From the NCBI RefSeq assembly GCF_904846605.1, contig NZ_CAJHBI010000004.1, positions 62,001 through 126,000 on the forward strand: a stretch of 64,000 bases of DNA, written 5' to 3'. Position numbers and translations under genes: made by a program. This DNA is from Psychrobacter sp. 72-O-c (lineage in GTDB: Bacteria > Pseudomonadota > Gammaproteobacteria > Pseudomonadales > Moraxellaceae). The first letter of the stretch is position 1. Every line of letters starts with the position of its first letter. The notes beneath the pieces are model-generated. The model did no database searches, had not been told where the DNA came from, and saw only the letters and a program-made list of their open reading frames with translations. Shown piece by piece: positions 25,435-37,557 of the stretch.

Positions 25435-27099
25435 TTACTTCGGTGTTTGCGTCACTTTAGAGGTTTCATGCGCTAATGACTTGGCCGCTTGCCGCAGCTC
25501 AAACTTCTGCACTTTTCCGGTACTGGTTTTTGGAATTTCGGTAAAGATAATATGTTTGGGCACTTTAAAGCTTGGCAAATGCTGCTGGCAATGCTCAATA
25601 ACTGTATCGCGCTGTAAGGTACTGCCCTCATAAATCTCAATAAAGGCAATCGGTACCTCGCCCCATTTATCATTTGGCGCGGCAACCACCGCGCAACTTT
25701 GAATCGCCGGTAACTTATATAGGATATTTTCGACTTCAATGCTGGAGATATTCTCGCCACCGGAGATGATAACGTCTTTAAGCCTATCCATGATTTTGAT
25801 ATAACCATCGGGGTACTTAACACCCAAATCACCGGTGCGGAACCAGCCATCAACAAACGCCGCTTCGGTAGCTTTGCGGCTTTTTAGATAGCCTTTCATC
25901 ACCATATTACCGCGCAGGGCCAGCTCACCCATCTCTTCACCATCTGATTTTACCGGCTCAGTGGTACCTTGTTTAAAGACCTCAAAACCGGTCATTAAAT
26001 GCGAGGTGACACCTTGGCGCGATTTCTTTTGCGCACGTCCAGCAACGCCTAGCTCATCCCATTCTTCTTGCTCAGCGCAGATAGTCACAGGTCCATATAC
26101 TTCGGTAAGGCCGTAAGTATGGGTGATATCAAAGCCCATCTCTTCCATCTGGGTCAACATAGTCTCAGATGGCGGCGCGCCCGCAACCCAGCCTTTAACC
26201 TTGTGAGTAATCTTAGCTTTATACTCTGGTTTACCGCTAGCAATCATATTGTGAACGATAGGCGCTGAGCAATAATGGCTCACTTGATACTTAGCAATCA
26301 GCTGTAGAATTAAATCGGCATCAATTTTACGCAAACAGACATTCACGCCAGCGCGCTCTGCGATAGTCCATGGAAAGCACCACCCATTACAATGGAATAA
26401 CGGCAGCGTCCATAGATACATAGGATGCTTGGGCATGTCCCAATCTAAGATATTGGAGAGGGCATTTAATGTGGCGCCACGATGATGATAGACCACGCCT
26501 TTTGGCGTACCCGTCGTGCCTGAGGTGTAGTTGAGCGCAATGGCTTCCCACTCGTCTGCTGGTTTCTCCCAATTGTCCAAACGGTCTGAGCTGGCAATTA
26601 ATTCCTCATAACTCATTTGCCCAAATCGTTCAATATCAATAGCATCATCGGTAGCATGAATGAGGATTAAATTAGGAAAAGTCTCAGTAATAATTTCAGC
26701 AAGTTCCACAAATTCGCTATCCAAGATTAAGACTTTTGCTTCTGCGTGTTGTAAGCAAAAAGTTAGTGCGTTGATATCGAGACGGGTATTTAAGGTACAA
26801 AGCACACCGCCTGACATCGGTATACCAAATGCGCACTCGACCATCGCTGGAGTATTGGGGAGCATAACTGCAACGGTGTCGTTTTTATCAATATTCAATT
26901 TGCGCAGACCATCCGCCAATTGCTGGCAACGAGTATAAGTCTGCTGCCAGGTTTGGGTCAGATTATTATGTTCAAGGTCATCATAGATAATGGCAGTTTT
27001 ATGCGGATAAACCTGAGCGCTGCGAATAATAAAATCAATAGGAGTAAGCGGTTGATAGTTGGCAGCGTTCTTGCCGAGACCCGTATGAAAGTCAGTCAT
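25435..27099 (-). CDS. AMP-forming acyl-CoA synthetase
   Basis: ANL-superfamily ligase of 554 residues that would activate a fatty acid to its acyl-CoA using ATP. Core motifs are present: YTSGTTGTPKGV (P-loop), HTYGLTEVYGP, FRTGDLG, KIMDRLKDVIISGGENIS and the C-terminal catalytic lysine in PKTSTGKVQK. The sequence resembles medium-chain or methylmercaptopropionate-type acyl-CoA ligases (AlkK/DmdB group) more than FadD, but substrate cannot be fixed. AAAGGA precedes the ATG. The FadH-type reductase gene is divergent upstream, which fits a fatty-acid role. Confidence 0.88.
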   Translation of the reverse strand: MTDFHTGLGKNAANYQPLTPIDFIIRSAQVYPHKTAIIYDDLEHNNLTQTWQQTYTRCQQLADGLRKLNIDKNDTVAVMLPNTPAMVECAFGIPMSGGVLCTLNTRLDINALTFCLQHAEAKVLILDSEFVELAEIITETFPNLILIHATDDAIDIERFGQMSYEELIASSDRLDNWEKPADEWEAIALNYTSGTTGTPKGVVYHHRGATLNALSNILDWDMPKHPMYLWTLPLFHCNGWCFPWTIAERAGVNVCLRKIDADLILQLIAKYQVSHYCSAPIVHNMIASGKPEYKAKITHKVKGWVAGAPPSETMLTQMEEMGFDITHTYGLTEVYGPVTICAEQEEWDELGVAGRAQKKSRQGVTSHLMTGFEVFKQGTTEPVKSDGEEMGELALRGNMVMKGYLKSRKATEAAFVDGWFRTGDLGVKYPDGYIKIMDRLKDVIISGGENISSIEVENILYKLPAIQSCAVVAAPNDKWGEVPIAFIEIYEGSTLQRDTVIEHCQQHLPSFKVPKHIIFTEIPKTSTGKVQKFELRQAAKSLAHETSKVTQTPK

Positions 27100-29782
<2,683 letters not shown>

Positions 29783-29804
29783 GCGGTTGAATTAAGATAT
29801 AGAG

Positions 29805-29836
29805 GCGGTGAGGTAGATTATCTCGCCGCTTTTTTT
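29805..29836 (+). terminator. Rho-independent terminator after fadH
   Basis: GCGGTGAG pairs with CTCGCCGC (one wobble) and is followed by seven T. Confidence 0.87.
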
Positions 29837-29866
29837 ATAGTTGGAACTTTAGTATTTCGCTTTTCT

Positions 29867-29897
29867 GTAGGGTGGGTTAGCGGTAGCGTAACCCACC
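29867..29897. repeat. GTAGGGTGGGTTA palindromic repeat
   Basis: GGTGGGTTA and TAACCCACC form a 9-bp stem around GCGGTAGCG, preceded by GTAG. Same type as 17936-17956. Confidence 0.65.
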
Positions 29898-29985
29898 AAA
29901 TCTATGACTCTGATATCTAGCAGTGGGTTAAGTTTAATCTTTACTCTCTACGAGAACTTGATAAGTCTAACCTAGCGTTATTTAC

Positions 29986-30402
29986 CTACCAGGAACCAAT
30001 ATTTTCCATCGAAACCCATGGTTCAACGGGTTCTAAGCGCTCACCATCTTGCAGTAGCTCGATTGAGATATTATTAGGGTCTTTAACGAAAGCCATATAC
30101 CCATCTCTAGGTGGTCTTAATATATCGACACCCGCTTCCATAAATATTTCGCATTGCTCATATATATTGTCAACTTTAAAGGCAAAATGACCAAAATTGT
30201 CGCCGTTGCTATACTCTTTCTCATCCCAGTTATAAGTAACCTCAATCTCCGGAGCACCCTCATGAGTCGCTAAAAAGTACAAGCTAAATCTACCTGATTC
30301 AGAGTCCTTCTTCCTAAGAAGCTCTAATCCCATAAGCTCACAATAGAAGTTTAAGGTGTCCTCTAGTTTGTTCGTTCTAATCATTGCATGTAAGTATTTC
30401 AT
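29986..30402 (-). CDS. gloA: Glyoxalase I (lactoylglutathione lyase)
   Basis: A 138-residue VOC-fold metalloenzyme that converts the methylglyoxal-glutathione hemithioacetal to S-lactoylglutathione. The four metal ligands of the bacterial nickel-type enzyme can be placed: H5 (LHAMIR), E54 (EIEVTYNW), H72 (FGHFAFKVD) and E115 (SIELLQ). Length and motif order follow E. coli GloA closely. AAGGAG precedes the ATG. It follows lplA on the same strand by 93 bp. Other VOC enzymes remain possible, but the ligand set and EVTYNW stretch favour glyoxalase I. Confidence 0.83.
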   Translation of the reverse strand: MKYLHAMIRTNKLEDTLNFYCELMGLELLRKKDSESGRFSLYFLATHEGAPEIEVTYNWDEKEYSNGDNFGHFAFKVDNIYEQCEIFMEAGVDILRPPRDGYMAFVKDPNNISIELLQDGERLEPVEPWVSMENIGSW

Positions 30403-30495
30403 AACAGCTCCTTATAATTTATAATTCTCGGAAAATTTAGTAATTGTAGATACTGTGGGTTATATTTAATTCTTATAACACACAAACCCCAAAAT

Positions 30496-31500
30496 CTAAC
30501 TCTCCATCTCGCCGATCAACCACCCGCAAAAATCATTAACTTGCGGTTCTAAATCAGGTTGAGCTTCTTTTAAACCATCCAACTTAGCTTTGATATCATC
30601 CTTATTATATTTAATACCGGTCAGCGTGTCTTTTAAGAGGTCAATCAACTCAACATTTAATGCATCAGAAAAGATGACTACTTGTTCAATTACCGCTTGT
30701 TTTACATCCATATGTAAATCAATCATGCCCCAATCAAACCGAGTTTCGATACGATGTGAGAATTCAGGAGTTTTGCCAAAGCGCCAATCCCAGTCCGACA
30801 TTTGCTGATAGTATTTATTAAGATTAGGCTGCTTTGCGAGACTGGCTTCATCTAGCTCTTCTACCTCGACCGTTTGTCCATAATACTCACAAAACGCCTC
30901 GATAATCGCTTCAGACAGCATCTCGTGATTAATGTCTTTATTAAATTCAACTAAGTTAGCGACACGCGAGCGCACAGACTTGATGCCTTTTGCTTGCAAT
31001 TTTAGCGGATGCGGGTTGAGATAATCACCAAGCTTTTGCATGTCGGCGTTCACTAATAAAGTACCGTGATGAAAGCTGCGATCAATAGCATGTTTGAAGG
31101 CGCTGCCTGATATTTTGCGATCGCCAACTTGCATGTCGTTACGGCCAGAAAGCTCGGCGTCTATTCCCAATTTTTTCAGGGCATTTACGATGATTGCAAA
31201 GTTAGCTGCCTGATCGTACTCATTTTTGGGTGATAAAAAGGTAAAGTTAGTATTGCCTAAATCATGAAAAACAGCCCCACCACCACTTTGACGCCGAGCC
31301 AGAAAGACATTGTCTTCTTCCATTTTATCGGTTTTACATTCTACCCAAGGATTTTGCGAGCGCCCAACCACCACAGTTTCATCATTACGCCATAAGAATA
31401 GCGTATGCGAGTCGGCATCAAGCGCTTGGAATATCCAATCCTCAGTTGCCAAGTTAAACCAAGGGTTAGTCACTTCAGACTTTAATATGCGTAGTTTCAT
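30496..31500 (-). CDS. lplA: Lipoate-protein ligase
   Basis: Attaches lipoate, via lipoyl-AMP, to the E2 subunits of 2-oxoacid dehydrogenases and GcvH. The biotin/lipoate ligase fold is shown by VVGRSQNPWVEC, the RRQSGGGAVFHDLGNTNFTF lipoate-binding motif and the KISGSAFKHA adenylate-binding segment. A C-terminal accessory domain gives 334 residues, close to 338 in E. coli LplA, so it is the salvage ligase and not the octanoyltransferase LipB. A tandem repeat sits in its leader at 31523-31563. The gloA gene follows. Confidence 0.94.
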   Translation of the reverse strand: MKLRILKSEVTNPWFNLATEDWIFQALDADSHTLFLWRNDETVVVGRSQNPWVECKTDKMEEDNVFLARRQSGGGAVFHDLGNTNFTFLSPKNEYDQAANFAIIVNALKKLGIDAELSGRNDMQVGDRKISGSAFKHAIDRSFHHGTLLVNADMQKLGDYLNPHPLKLQAKGIKSVRSRVANLVEFNKDINHEMLSEAIIEAFCEYYGQTVEVEELDEASLAKQPNLNKYYQQMSDWDWRFGKTPEFSHRIETRFDWGMIDLHMDVKQAVIEQVVIFSDALNVELIDLLKDTLTGIKYNKDDIKAKLDGLKEAQPDLEPQVNDFCGWLIGEMES

Positions 31501-31522
31501 TTGTTTGTTCCTCTTTAGAATG

Positions 31523-31563
31523 AGTTTTATAGATTAGTTCTTATAAGCTAGCTTTTATAAATT
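31523..31563 (-). repeat. Three imperfect 13-14 bp tandem repeats in lplA leader
   Basis: Plus-strand units AGTTTTATAGATT, AGTTCTTATAAGCT and AGCTTTTATAAATT lie 22 to 63 bp upstream of the lplA start. Confidence 0.7.
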
Positions 31564-31673
31564 AGATGCAGTCATTCTTACCGATGCGCGATTAAAACTC
31601 AATTGCTATCTAGTGAGCAGTTTGGTTTGGAGCTTTTGGTAATATGCGATAGGTTTTAACCCAGAAAACCTTA

Positions 31674-31716
31674 AGGCAATAAAATTCTGGGCAAAATTTC
31701 CAGATTTTTATTGCCT
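31674..31716. repeat. Long inverted repeat, 17-bp arms
   Basis: AGGCAATAAAATTCTGG (31674-31690) and CCAGATTTTTATTGCCT (31700-31716) pair over 17 bp with one mismatch around a 9-nt loop. There is no T-run, so it is not a standard terminator. Confidence 0.8.
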
Positions 31717-32372
31717 ATATTTTGTTATCCATATCACTTCACTCACGATACCGATAATATCTAACATCAAGTCCCTCCACTTATTTTTATACGGTCATTG
31801 AGACGTTTAACAGTTGCGCTTACTTAGTAGTTACCAAACCGTTTTCACACCCTCATTATTGAGCATAAACATAGAAGTTATTCGGTACTTCAAGTAAGAA
31901 TATTAAGCTTTGATTTGGAGTAACACGTTGATTTATTTATTATGGATTAGCTATTGCTAATATAACGACTGCTTTCTAACCAGCTATACCAAACCTTAAG
32001 AAAATTGGAAATATTTACGTACAAGGATTGTGTCTTGGCAAGCGCTGCTAAGTAATCTGTTAGGTCATTTGAATCACTTTATCGCTTAGCCAATTCTTAC
32101 TGTTATTTTTCAATTATTAGCATTATCCATCCTTCATCGTTTTTATTAAATTTACTTTCTTAACACACTGATAAGAGCACGTGAATGATGAGTATTATCA
32201 ATATCGATATCATGTTATATCGGTGTTTATGTTTGTAAATTCTGCTTGAATAACCAGCCCTATCCCCTATAAAGGAAACCGATAAAAGCATATTTTTTTG
32301 TGTTTTTATAATTTTTTAGGCAAGATTTATTACCAACCAATCTTTTTATAATAGTAACGAATAGGGCAGATT

Positions 32373-33476
32373 ATGGCACACGATAACTTATTTGAATCCG
32401 TTAAAATGGGCACTCAAACTTTAAAAAACCGTATTGTTATGGCACCATTAACCCGCTTGCGCGCGGTTGAGCCAAGCGACGTTCCTACAGCATTGGCAAG
32501 TGAATATTACTCACAGCGTGCAGGGTCAGGTCTTATCATTACCGAGGCGACGCAAGTCTCATTTCAAGCGAAAGGCTATGCAGGCGCACCAGGTATCCAT
32601 ACCCAAGATCAGACCACCGCTTGGAAAACGATTGTGGACAATGTGCATGCCAAAGGCGGCAAGATCGTCGTACAATTGTGGCATACCGGCCTGGTCGCAC
32701 ACAAAAGCGTCCAGCCTGATGGACAAGCGCCCATCTCTGCCTCCGATATCGATGTCGGTGTTCGTACCTCTCTCCGTGATAGCGACAATCAAGCCATCAG
32801 AGTGGCTGCCACCCCGCCGCGTCCTGCAACGCTGGATGAGATTAAGCAAGTGATTGCAGACTTCGTTCATGCGACCAAATGCGCACAAGAAGCTGGTTTT
32901 GACGGCGTAGAAGTTCATGGCGCGCATGGTTATCTATTGCATCAATTTTGGGTAGAGCAGACCAATCAGCGCGATGATAACTACGGCGGCAGTCGTGACA
33001 ATCGTGCACGTTTGACGCTTGACGTTATCGATGCGTGTGTCGATGCCTGGGATGCTGATCATGTTGGTGTTCGTATATCACCGCTAGGCACGTTCAATAA
33101 TGTTGAAGCGGGCTACGATGAAGACGAAAGCATCTGGATGATTGAGCAGATTAACAAACGTGGTTTAATGTATCTGCATTTGTCTGAGCCTGATTGGGCA
33201 GGTGGTACGCCGTACAACGACGAATTCCGTAAAAATATTCGCGCCGCCTTTGATAATACGATTATCGCAGCTGGTGGTTACACAGTAGAGAAAGCTGTAA
33301 AAAACACTAGCGCCGGCTTCGTTGACGCAGTGGCGTTTGGTCGTGACTATATTGCTACGCCTGATTTGGCTGAGCGTATTCGTGAAGACGTCCCATTCAA
33401 TGAGCAGCATCCAGATAGTTTTTATGGTGGTGGCACTGAAGGTTATACCGATTATCAGTTTATGAACCAAGCTTAA
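32373..33476 (+). CDS. nemA: Old yellow enzyme-type alkene reductase (NemA-like)
   Basis: FMN-dependent NADPH oxidoreductase of the old yellow enzyme family, which reduces activated C=C bonds and N-ethylmaleimide. It is a TIM barrel of 367 residues with LKNRIVMAPLTR near the N-terminus. The substrate-binding pair H182 and H185 with proton donor Y187 is in EVHGAHGYLLHQF, and GGSRDNRARL gives the FMN contacts. AGGGCAG precedes the ATG. It is monocistronic and converges with the pirin gene across a shared terminator. The exact substrate is unknown; detoxification of electrophiles is a family-level inference. Confidence 0.92.
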   Translation: MAHDNLFESVKMGTQTLKNRIVMAPLTRLRAVEPSDVPTALASEYYSQRAGSGLIITEATQVSFQAKGYAGAPGIHTQDQTTAWKTIVDNVHAKGGKIVVQLWHTGLVAHKSVQPDGQAPISASDIDVGVRTSLRDSDNQAIRVAATPPRPATLDEIKQVIADFVHATKCAQEAGFDGVEVHGAHGYLLHQFWVEQTNQRDDNYGGSRDNRARLTLDVIDACVDAWDADHVGVRISPLGTFNNVEAGYDEDESIWMIEQINKRGLMYLHLSEPDWAGGTPYNDEFRKNIRAAFDNTIIAAGGYTVEKAVKNTSAGFVDAVAFGRDYIATPDLAERIREDVPFNEQHPDSFYGGGTEGYTDYQFMNQA

Positions 33477-33528
33477 TAAGTAAATGCTTTAAATAATAGC
33501 CTTACCCATAGCAAAATCTATAGCAAAT

Positions 33529-33566
33529 AAAAAGCCGCCTTATTGTTTAGTAAGGCGGCTTTTTTT
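33529..33566. terminator. Bidirectional terminator between nemA and pirin gene
   Basis: AAGCCGCCTTA pairs with TAAGGCGGCTT, flanked by A and T runs on the two sides. Confidence 0.92.
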
Positions 33567-33593
33567 ATTGTCTACTTGGCACGGTTTTATCGT

Positions 33594-34565
33594 TTAACCA
33601 AAATTACCATTTTGATAGTCACGGAAAGTCTGCTTTAATTCTTCTTGCGTGGTCATCACGAATGGTCCGTAACCCACAACTGGCTCGCCAATAGGTTCAC
33701 CGCTTAGTAGTAATAACTTGACCGATGCTGAGGTTGACTGAGCATTAGACGTTGGAAGATAAGTGAGTTTGATAGTATCAGTAACATCATTTTGCGCTGG
33801 TGAGTTTTGCTCATTACCCCCAATCGGCGCCTCAAATTGGATAAGTTGTCCAGCAGTGACCCACCTATCATTAATAAGCAGCTCGCCTTCTTGCACCAGT
33901 AGCATCACGTTATGAGTGTTCGGAATCTGTAGGGTCGTCGACCCTGCTACGTGTAACTCAATATCCCATAGATTGACTGAGGTAAACGTACTGGCAGCGC
34001 CTGACGTTCCTTGCCAGTCACCAGCGATAATAACGGCTTTACCAATGGACACTTGCTCGCCGATGTTGTTATGAGCGGTTAACTCGACGGTAGGCATATC
34101 AGCACGTTTGATTGTCTGATATTTGGGATCGGCTAGTTTGTGCGCGCGGGGTAGATTAATCCACAGCTGCACCATGCTAAAGACACCGCCGCGTTGTCCA
34201 AATGCTGTTGAGTGAAACTCCTCGTGCATGATACCGCGTCCTGCGGTCATCCATTGCACATCACCTTCCAAGATAACGCCGTGTCCGCCTGCTGAGTCGG
34301 CATGACTGATTTCACCTGAATAGGCCAAGGTTACGGTTTCAAAGCCTTTGTGTGGATGCTGCCCGACACCATGTGGCTGCGACTCATAATTAGGGTTGGG
34401 CGCAAATGTCGTCGGCTCACCATAGTCAAACAATAAAAAAGGGTCCGTATGGGTGTAATTAAAGTCAGGATTGGCCTCAAGATGATTAATTAAGGTTCTC
34501 ACATAAAAACCATCCCCTACCCAATGGGGCGCTTTATCGCCATGAAGATGTTTGATTGCACGCAT
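33594..34565 (-). CDS. Pirin family protein
   Basis: A bicupin metalloprotein of 323 residues. The N-terminal cupin has the pirin metal ligands H70 and H72 (QHPHKGFETV) and H114 and E116 (GIMHEEFHS). A typical EISHADSAGGHGV loop is also present. Bacterial pirins of the YhhW type show quercetin 2,3-dioxygenase activity, but the natural substrate is uncertain. The start is fixed by a near-perfect AGGAGGTGATAA ribosome binding site. There is a hydrophilic insertion near residues 260-285 (EQNSPAQNDVTD). It converges on nemA. Confidence 0.92.
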   Translation of the reverse strand: MRAIKHLHGDKAPHWVGDGFYVRTLINHLEANPDFNYTHTDPFLLFDYGEPTTFAPNPNYESQPHGVGQHPHKGFETVTLAYSGEISHADSAGGHGVILEGDVQWMTAGRGIMHEEFHSTAFGQRGGVFSMVQLWINLPRAHKLADPKYQTIKRADMPTVELTAHNNIGEQVSIGKAVIIAGDWQGTSGAASTFTSVNLWDIELHVAGSTTLQIPNTHNVMLLVQEGELLINDRWVTAGQLIQFEAPIGGNEQNSPAQNDVTDTIKLTYLPTSNAQSTSASVKLLLLSGEPIGEPVVGYGPFVMTTQEELKQTFRDYQNGNFG

Positions 34566-34792
34566 TTATCACCTCCTAAAATAGGCTCGATTTTAAAAAT
34601 ATGACAATAAATAACTGTTAAGTCATTCTAAATATTTCAGCCATTAACGGTTGTTAAATTTCACAATGACTAGAATACTAACTATAAATAAAAAGCGGCT
34701 AAACCACAAGATTAAACATTATTTAAATCGCTTGCCTGCTTGCTATATATAATGAAACTTAAATAAAATAGAGATGACATACAAACTCGCAA

Positions 34793-36160
34793 TCAAATAA
34801 CCTCACCGCAAACAAAACCACTTGCCCATGCCCATTGGAAGTTGTAGCCGCCAAGCCAACCCGTCACATCCAGCACTTCACCGATGAAATATAGTCCCTC
34901 TTGATAGTTGCTTTGCATGGTTTTGGACGAGACTTCATCAGTCCTCACACCACCGCGAGTAACCTCAGCGGTACGATAGCCTTCGGTGCCAGAGGGTTTG
35001 AGTTGCCAACCATTAATGGTCGCCCCAAGCTCTGCTAGACGTTCATCTTTAATATTAGCAAGCTCAGTGTTTTTGATATCGTCCCACAGCGTAGTTTGTA
35101 GTGCGGTCAGTAGCTTTTTAGGTAAGCTATTATTAGTATAATCAGTCAGTACTGTACGGATGAGCTGCTTCGGATGCGACTTTTTATGAGCAAGTAGCAA
35201 CTCAGTTATATCGATATCGGGGAGTAAGTTAATACTTATATATTCGCCCGTTTGCCAATAGTTAGACAGCTGCAGCATCGCAGGACCAGACAGTCCTCGA
35301 TGAGTAAATAGCATTGACAGTCGGAACGAGATACGAGCGTTACTAGCAATGACTGGTAAGCTGATACCCGCCAACGCGCGAATCAACTCACCTGTTTTAT
35401 CGGTAAAAGTAAACGGTACGAGGCTAGCATCTATAGGATTTAAGTGATGTCCAAACTGCTGTGCCAACTCATATCCTAGACCGCTGGCGCCCATCGTTGG
35501 AATAGACAGCCCGCCAGTGGCGACCACCAGCGATTCACAGCTATAGGTCGTTTGAGCTGGCTTTATCTCGTCTGCCGAGTCTTTTTTGTCCTTCTTACTG
35601 AGTTTCTTACTCGTTAACAGCTGAAAGCGCGCGCTATCATTGTTTGCATTACGGTCACCATTCTCAGGGACCCAAACCTGTTCAACCTGAGTATTGAGCC
35701 GCACTTGCACGCCAGTAGCCGCGCATTCATCCAGCAGCATCGACAGGATATCTTGCGCGGAATCATCGCAGAATAGCTGCCCATGTTCACGTTCGTGATA
35801 GGCAATCTTATGTTGCTCAACCAGCCCAATAAATTCCCAGCTGGGATAACGGCTCAGCGCTGACTTACAGAAATGTTGATTGGCCCCAATAAAGTGCTCA
35901 GGCTCCACAAAATAATTAGTAAAGTTACAGCGACCGCCGCCTGACATTAAGATTTTTTTGCCCGCTTTATTGGCATGATCGAGTACCAGCACGCGGCGAC
36001 CACGGCGACCAGCAGTGAGCGCACAGTATAACCCTGATGCGCCAGCGCCGATAACGATGACGTCAAAGTGACTACTGATGGACTTCCTGGCTATTGATTG
36101 ATTGTCCACTGACTGACTATCTGACTTAACTGGTGCAGCTTGATTTGGCGTTTGACTCAT
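34793..36160 (-). CDS. NAD(P)/FAD-dependent oxidoreductase, HI0933/BaiN family
   Basis: A 455-residue flavoprotein. The N-terminal Rossmann motif is VIGAGASGLYCALTAGRRG, followed by the family signature KKILMSGGGRCNFTN. The C-terminal FIGEVLDVTGWLGGYNFQWA motif is also typical of the HI0933 (YhiN/BaiN) family. Its biochemical role is poorly known. A Lys/Asp-rich insertion near residues 185-205 and an N-terminal hydrophilic tail of about 30 residues are additions of the kind seen in other proteins here. It is monocistronic, with 227 bp to the pirin gene. Confidence 0.88.
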   Translation of the reverse strand: MSQTPNQAAPVKSDSQSVDNQSIARKSISSHFDVIVIGAGASGLYCALTAGRRGRRVLVLDHANKAGKKILMSGGGRCNFTNYFVEPEHFIGANQHFCKSALSRYPSWEFIGLVEQHKIAYHEREHGQLFCDDSAQDILSMLLDECAATGVQVRLNTQVEQVWVPENGDRNANNDSARFQLLTSKKLSKKDKKDSADEIKPAQTTYSCESLVVATGGLSIPTMGASGLGYELAQQFGHHLNPIDASLVPFTFTDKTGELIRALAGISLPVIASNARISFRLSMLFTHRGLSGPAMLQLSNYWQTGEYISINLLPDIDITELLLAHKKSHPKQLIRTVLTDYTNNSLPKKLLTALQTTLWDDIKNTELANIKDERLAELGATINGWQLKPSGTEGYRTAEVTRGGVRTDEVSSKTMQSNYQEGLYFIGEVLDVTGWLGGYNFQWAWASGFVCGEVI

Positions 36161-36618
36161 GATGATGACTTATAGAGTAGGTTTGGATAAGTGATATAAA
36201 ATGTCTAAATTATATCATGGTAATAATAGAAGTGTTTTAAAGTGATTAACATGGGTAGCTTTAGTTCGCTGTGAGTCAATGCACTGTCCACGTTGACGGT
36301 ACTATTCTTAGCTCACTCTGAAGACTGCACTCGGTTTCTTTTTATTGACACTACCTCAAATTAACAAGATTATAAAAATTAGTGAATAACTGTACATTTT
36401 GTGTAGACAAGGATTATTTGTTGGTATAGAGTAAAAGTATCAAGATTGTTCGTTAATATTACTATTGTGTGTTTTTATCTTACTGATTTTTAACACTGTA
36501 ATAACTTTGACTTAAAGAAAATGATGTTTTTTAGAATCGGTTTAACTAAAAAACCAATCAATCGAACGGCTGATTTAAACAGGGTCACGGATGACAATGC
36601 TAAGACAAAAGGGAATTT
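36161..36618. other. Divergent intergenic region upstream of the liv operon
   Basis: About 460 bp, AT-rich, expected to hold the liv operon promoter. No convincing -35/-10 pair, operator or hairpin was identified. Confidence 0.4.
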
Positions 36619-37497
36619 ATGGATATCCTACAACTGCTCATTAGCGGTATTGCTAATGGTTGTATATATGGGCTATTGGCGTTAGGTTTTGTACTGATTT
36701 ACAAAGCCTCTGAGGCAGTGAACTTTGCCCAAGGCGACATGCTTATGCTCGGTGCCTTTTTAGGCATAGCTTTTATCAACACCGATGAAGCAAACCTTCC
36801 TTTCCTATTGGGTATTACCTTAGCCTCCATTATTATGGGGGTGTTCGGTTATCTGCTTGATCGATTCGTGCTGCGCGGCATTTTTGGTCAGCCGCAATTC
36901 GCTATGGTAATTCTTACTATCTCGCTCGGCTTTTTAATACGCTTTGGTGCTGGTGTAATTTGGGGACATAGCCCAGTCTCATTACAGACACCATTTTCGG
37001 GTAAGATGTTGGCATTAGGCTCGCTTAGTATTGCTTATGTTGACCTTATTATTATCGTATCTACCATTGCATTGACCTCTATTTTATACTTCTTTTTTGC
37101 CCATACTCGACTTGGTATTGCTATGCAAGCAAGCAGCCAAAACCAGATGGCCGCTTATTATATGGGCATTCCGGTTAAACGAGTAAATGGTATTGTTTGG
37201 GCGTTGTCTGGGGTGGTTGCTGCACTTGCCGGTATATTATTTGCAGCGAAAGGTGCCATTGAACCCTCCATCGGCTTATTATTCGGTATCAAAGCTTTTG
37301 CAGCTGCCGTAATTGGTGGTCTAGGCTCTCTACCTGGTGCCCTCGTAGGGGGACTATTAGTAGGTGTGATAGAACCTTTTGCCGGTCGTTATCTACCGTT
37401 AGGTCTTAGTCAGATTGCGCCCTATGTGGTTATGTTGATTGTGTTAATCATACGTCCAGGCGGTATTTTTTCTCAGGTCAAACAGAAAAAAGTATAG
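36619..37497 (+). CDS. livH: Branched-chain amino-acid-type ABC permease LivH
   Basis: Inner-membrane permease subunit of a Liv-type ABC importer, 292 residues with about eight membrane segments. ISGIANGCIYGLLALGFVLIYKASEAVNFAQG at the N-terminus shows the LivH pattern, as does AFAAAVIGGLGSLPGALVGGL near the end. AAGGGA precedes the ATG. It is the first gene of livH-livM-livG-livF-ligase-binding protein. The embedded acyl-CoA ligase suggests that the transported solute may be a carboxylate and not leucine or isoleucine. Confidence 0.93.
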   Translation: MDILQLLISGIANGCIYGLLALGFVLIYKASEAVNFAQGDMLMLGAFLGIAFINTDEANLPFLLGITLASIIMGVFGYLLDRFVLRGIFGQPQFAMVILTISLGFLIRFGAGVIWGHSPVSLQTPFSGKMLALGSLSIAYVDLIIIVSTIALTSILYFFFAHTRLGIAMQASSQNQMAAYYMGIPVKRVNGIVWALSGVVAALAGILFAAKGAIEPSIGLLFGIKAFAAAVIGGLGSLPGALVGGLLVGVIEPFAGRYLPLGLSQIAPYVVMLIVLIIRPGGIFSQVKQKKV

Positions 37498-37557
37498 AAG
37501 CTTTGACTCAAGGATGACCAAGCTTTCTCTAAACAATTTCAAGGATGAGAACTGTCA

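Larger units (their letters stand above)
31501..32372. other. Long divergent intergenic region lplA / nemA
   Basis: About 870 bp, AT-rich, without a convincing gene. It holds the lplA leader repeats (31523-31563) and a long inverted repeat (31674-31716). The remainder up to nemA shows no clear structure that I can identify. Confidence 0.5.

Noticed and set aside
25406-25633. Plus-strand frame opposite the acyl-CoA ligase 3' end
   Set aside because: It begins within the orphan terminator and runs antisense to a conserved coding sequence.
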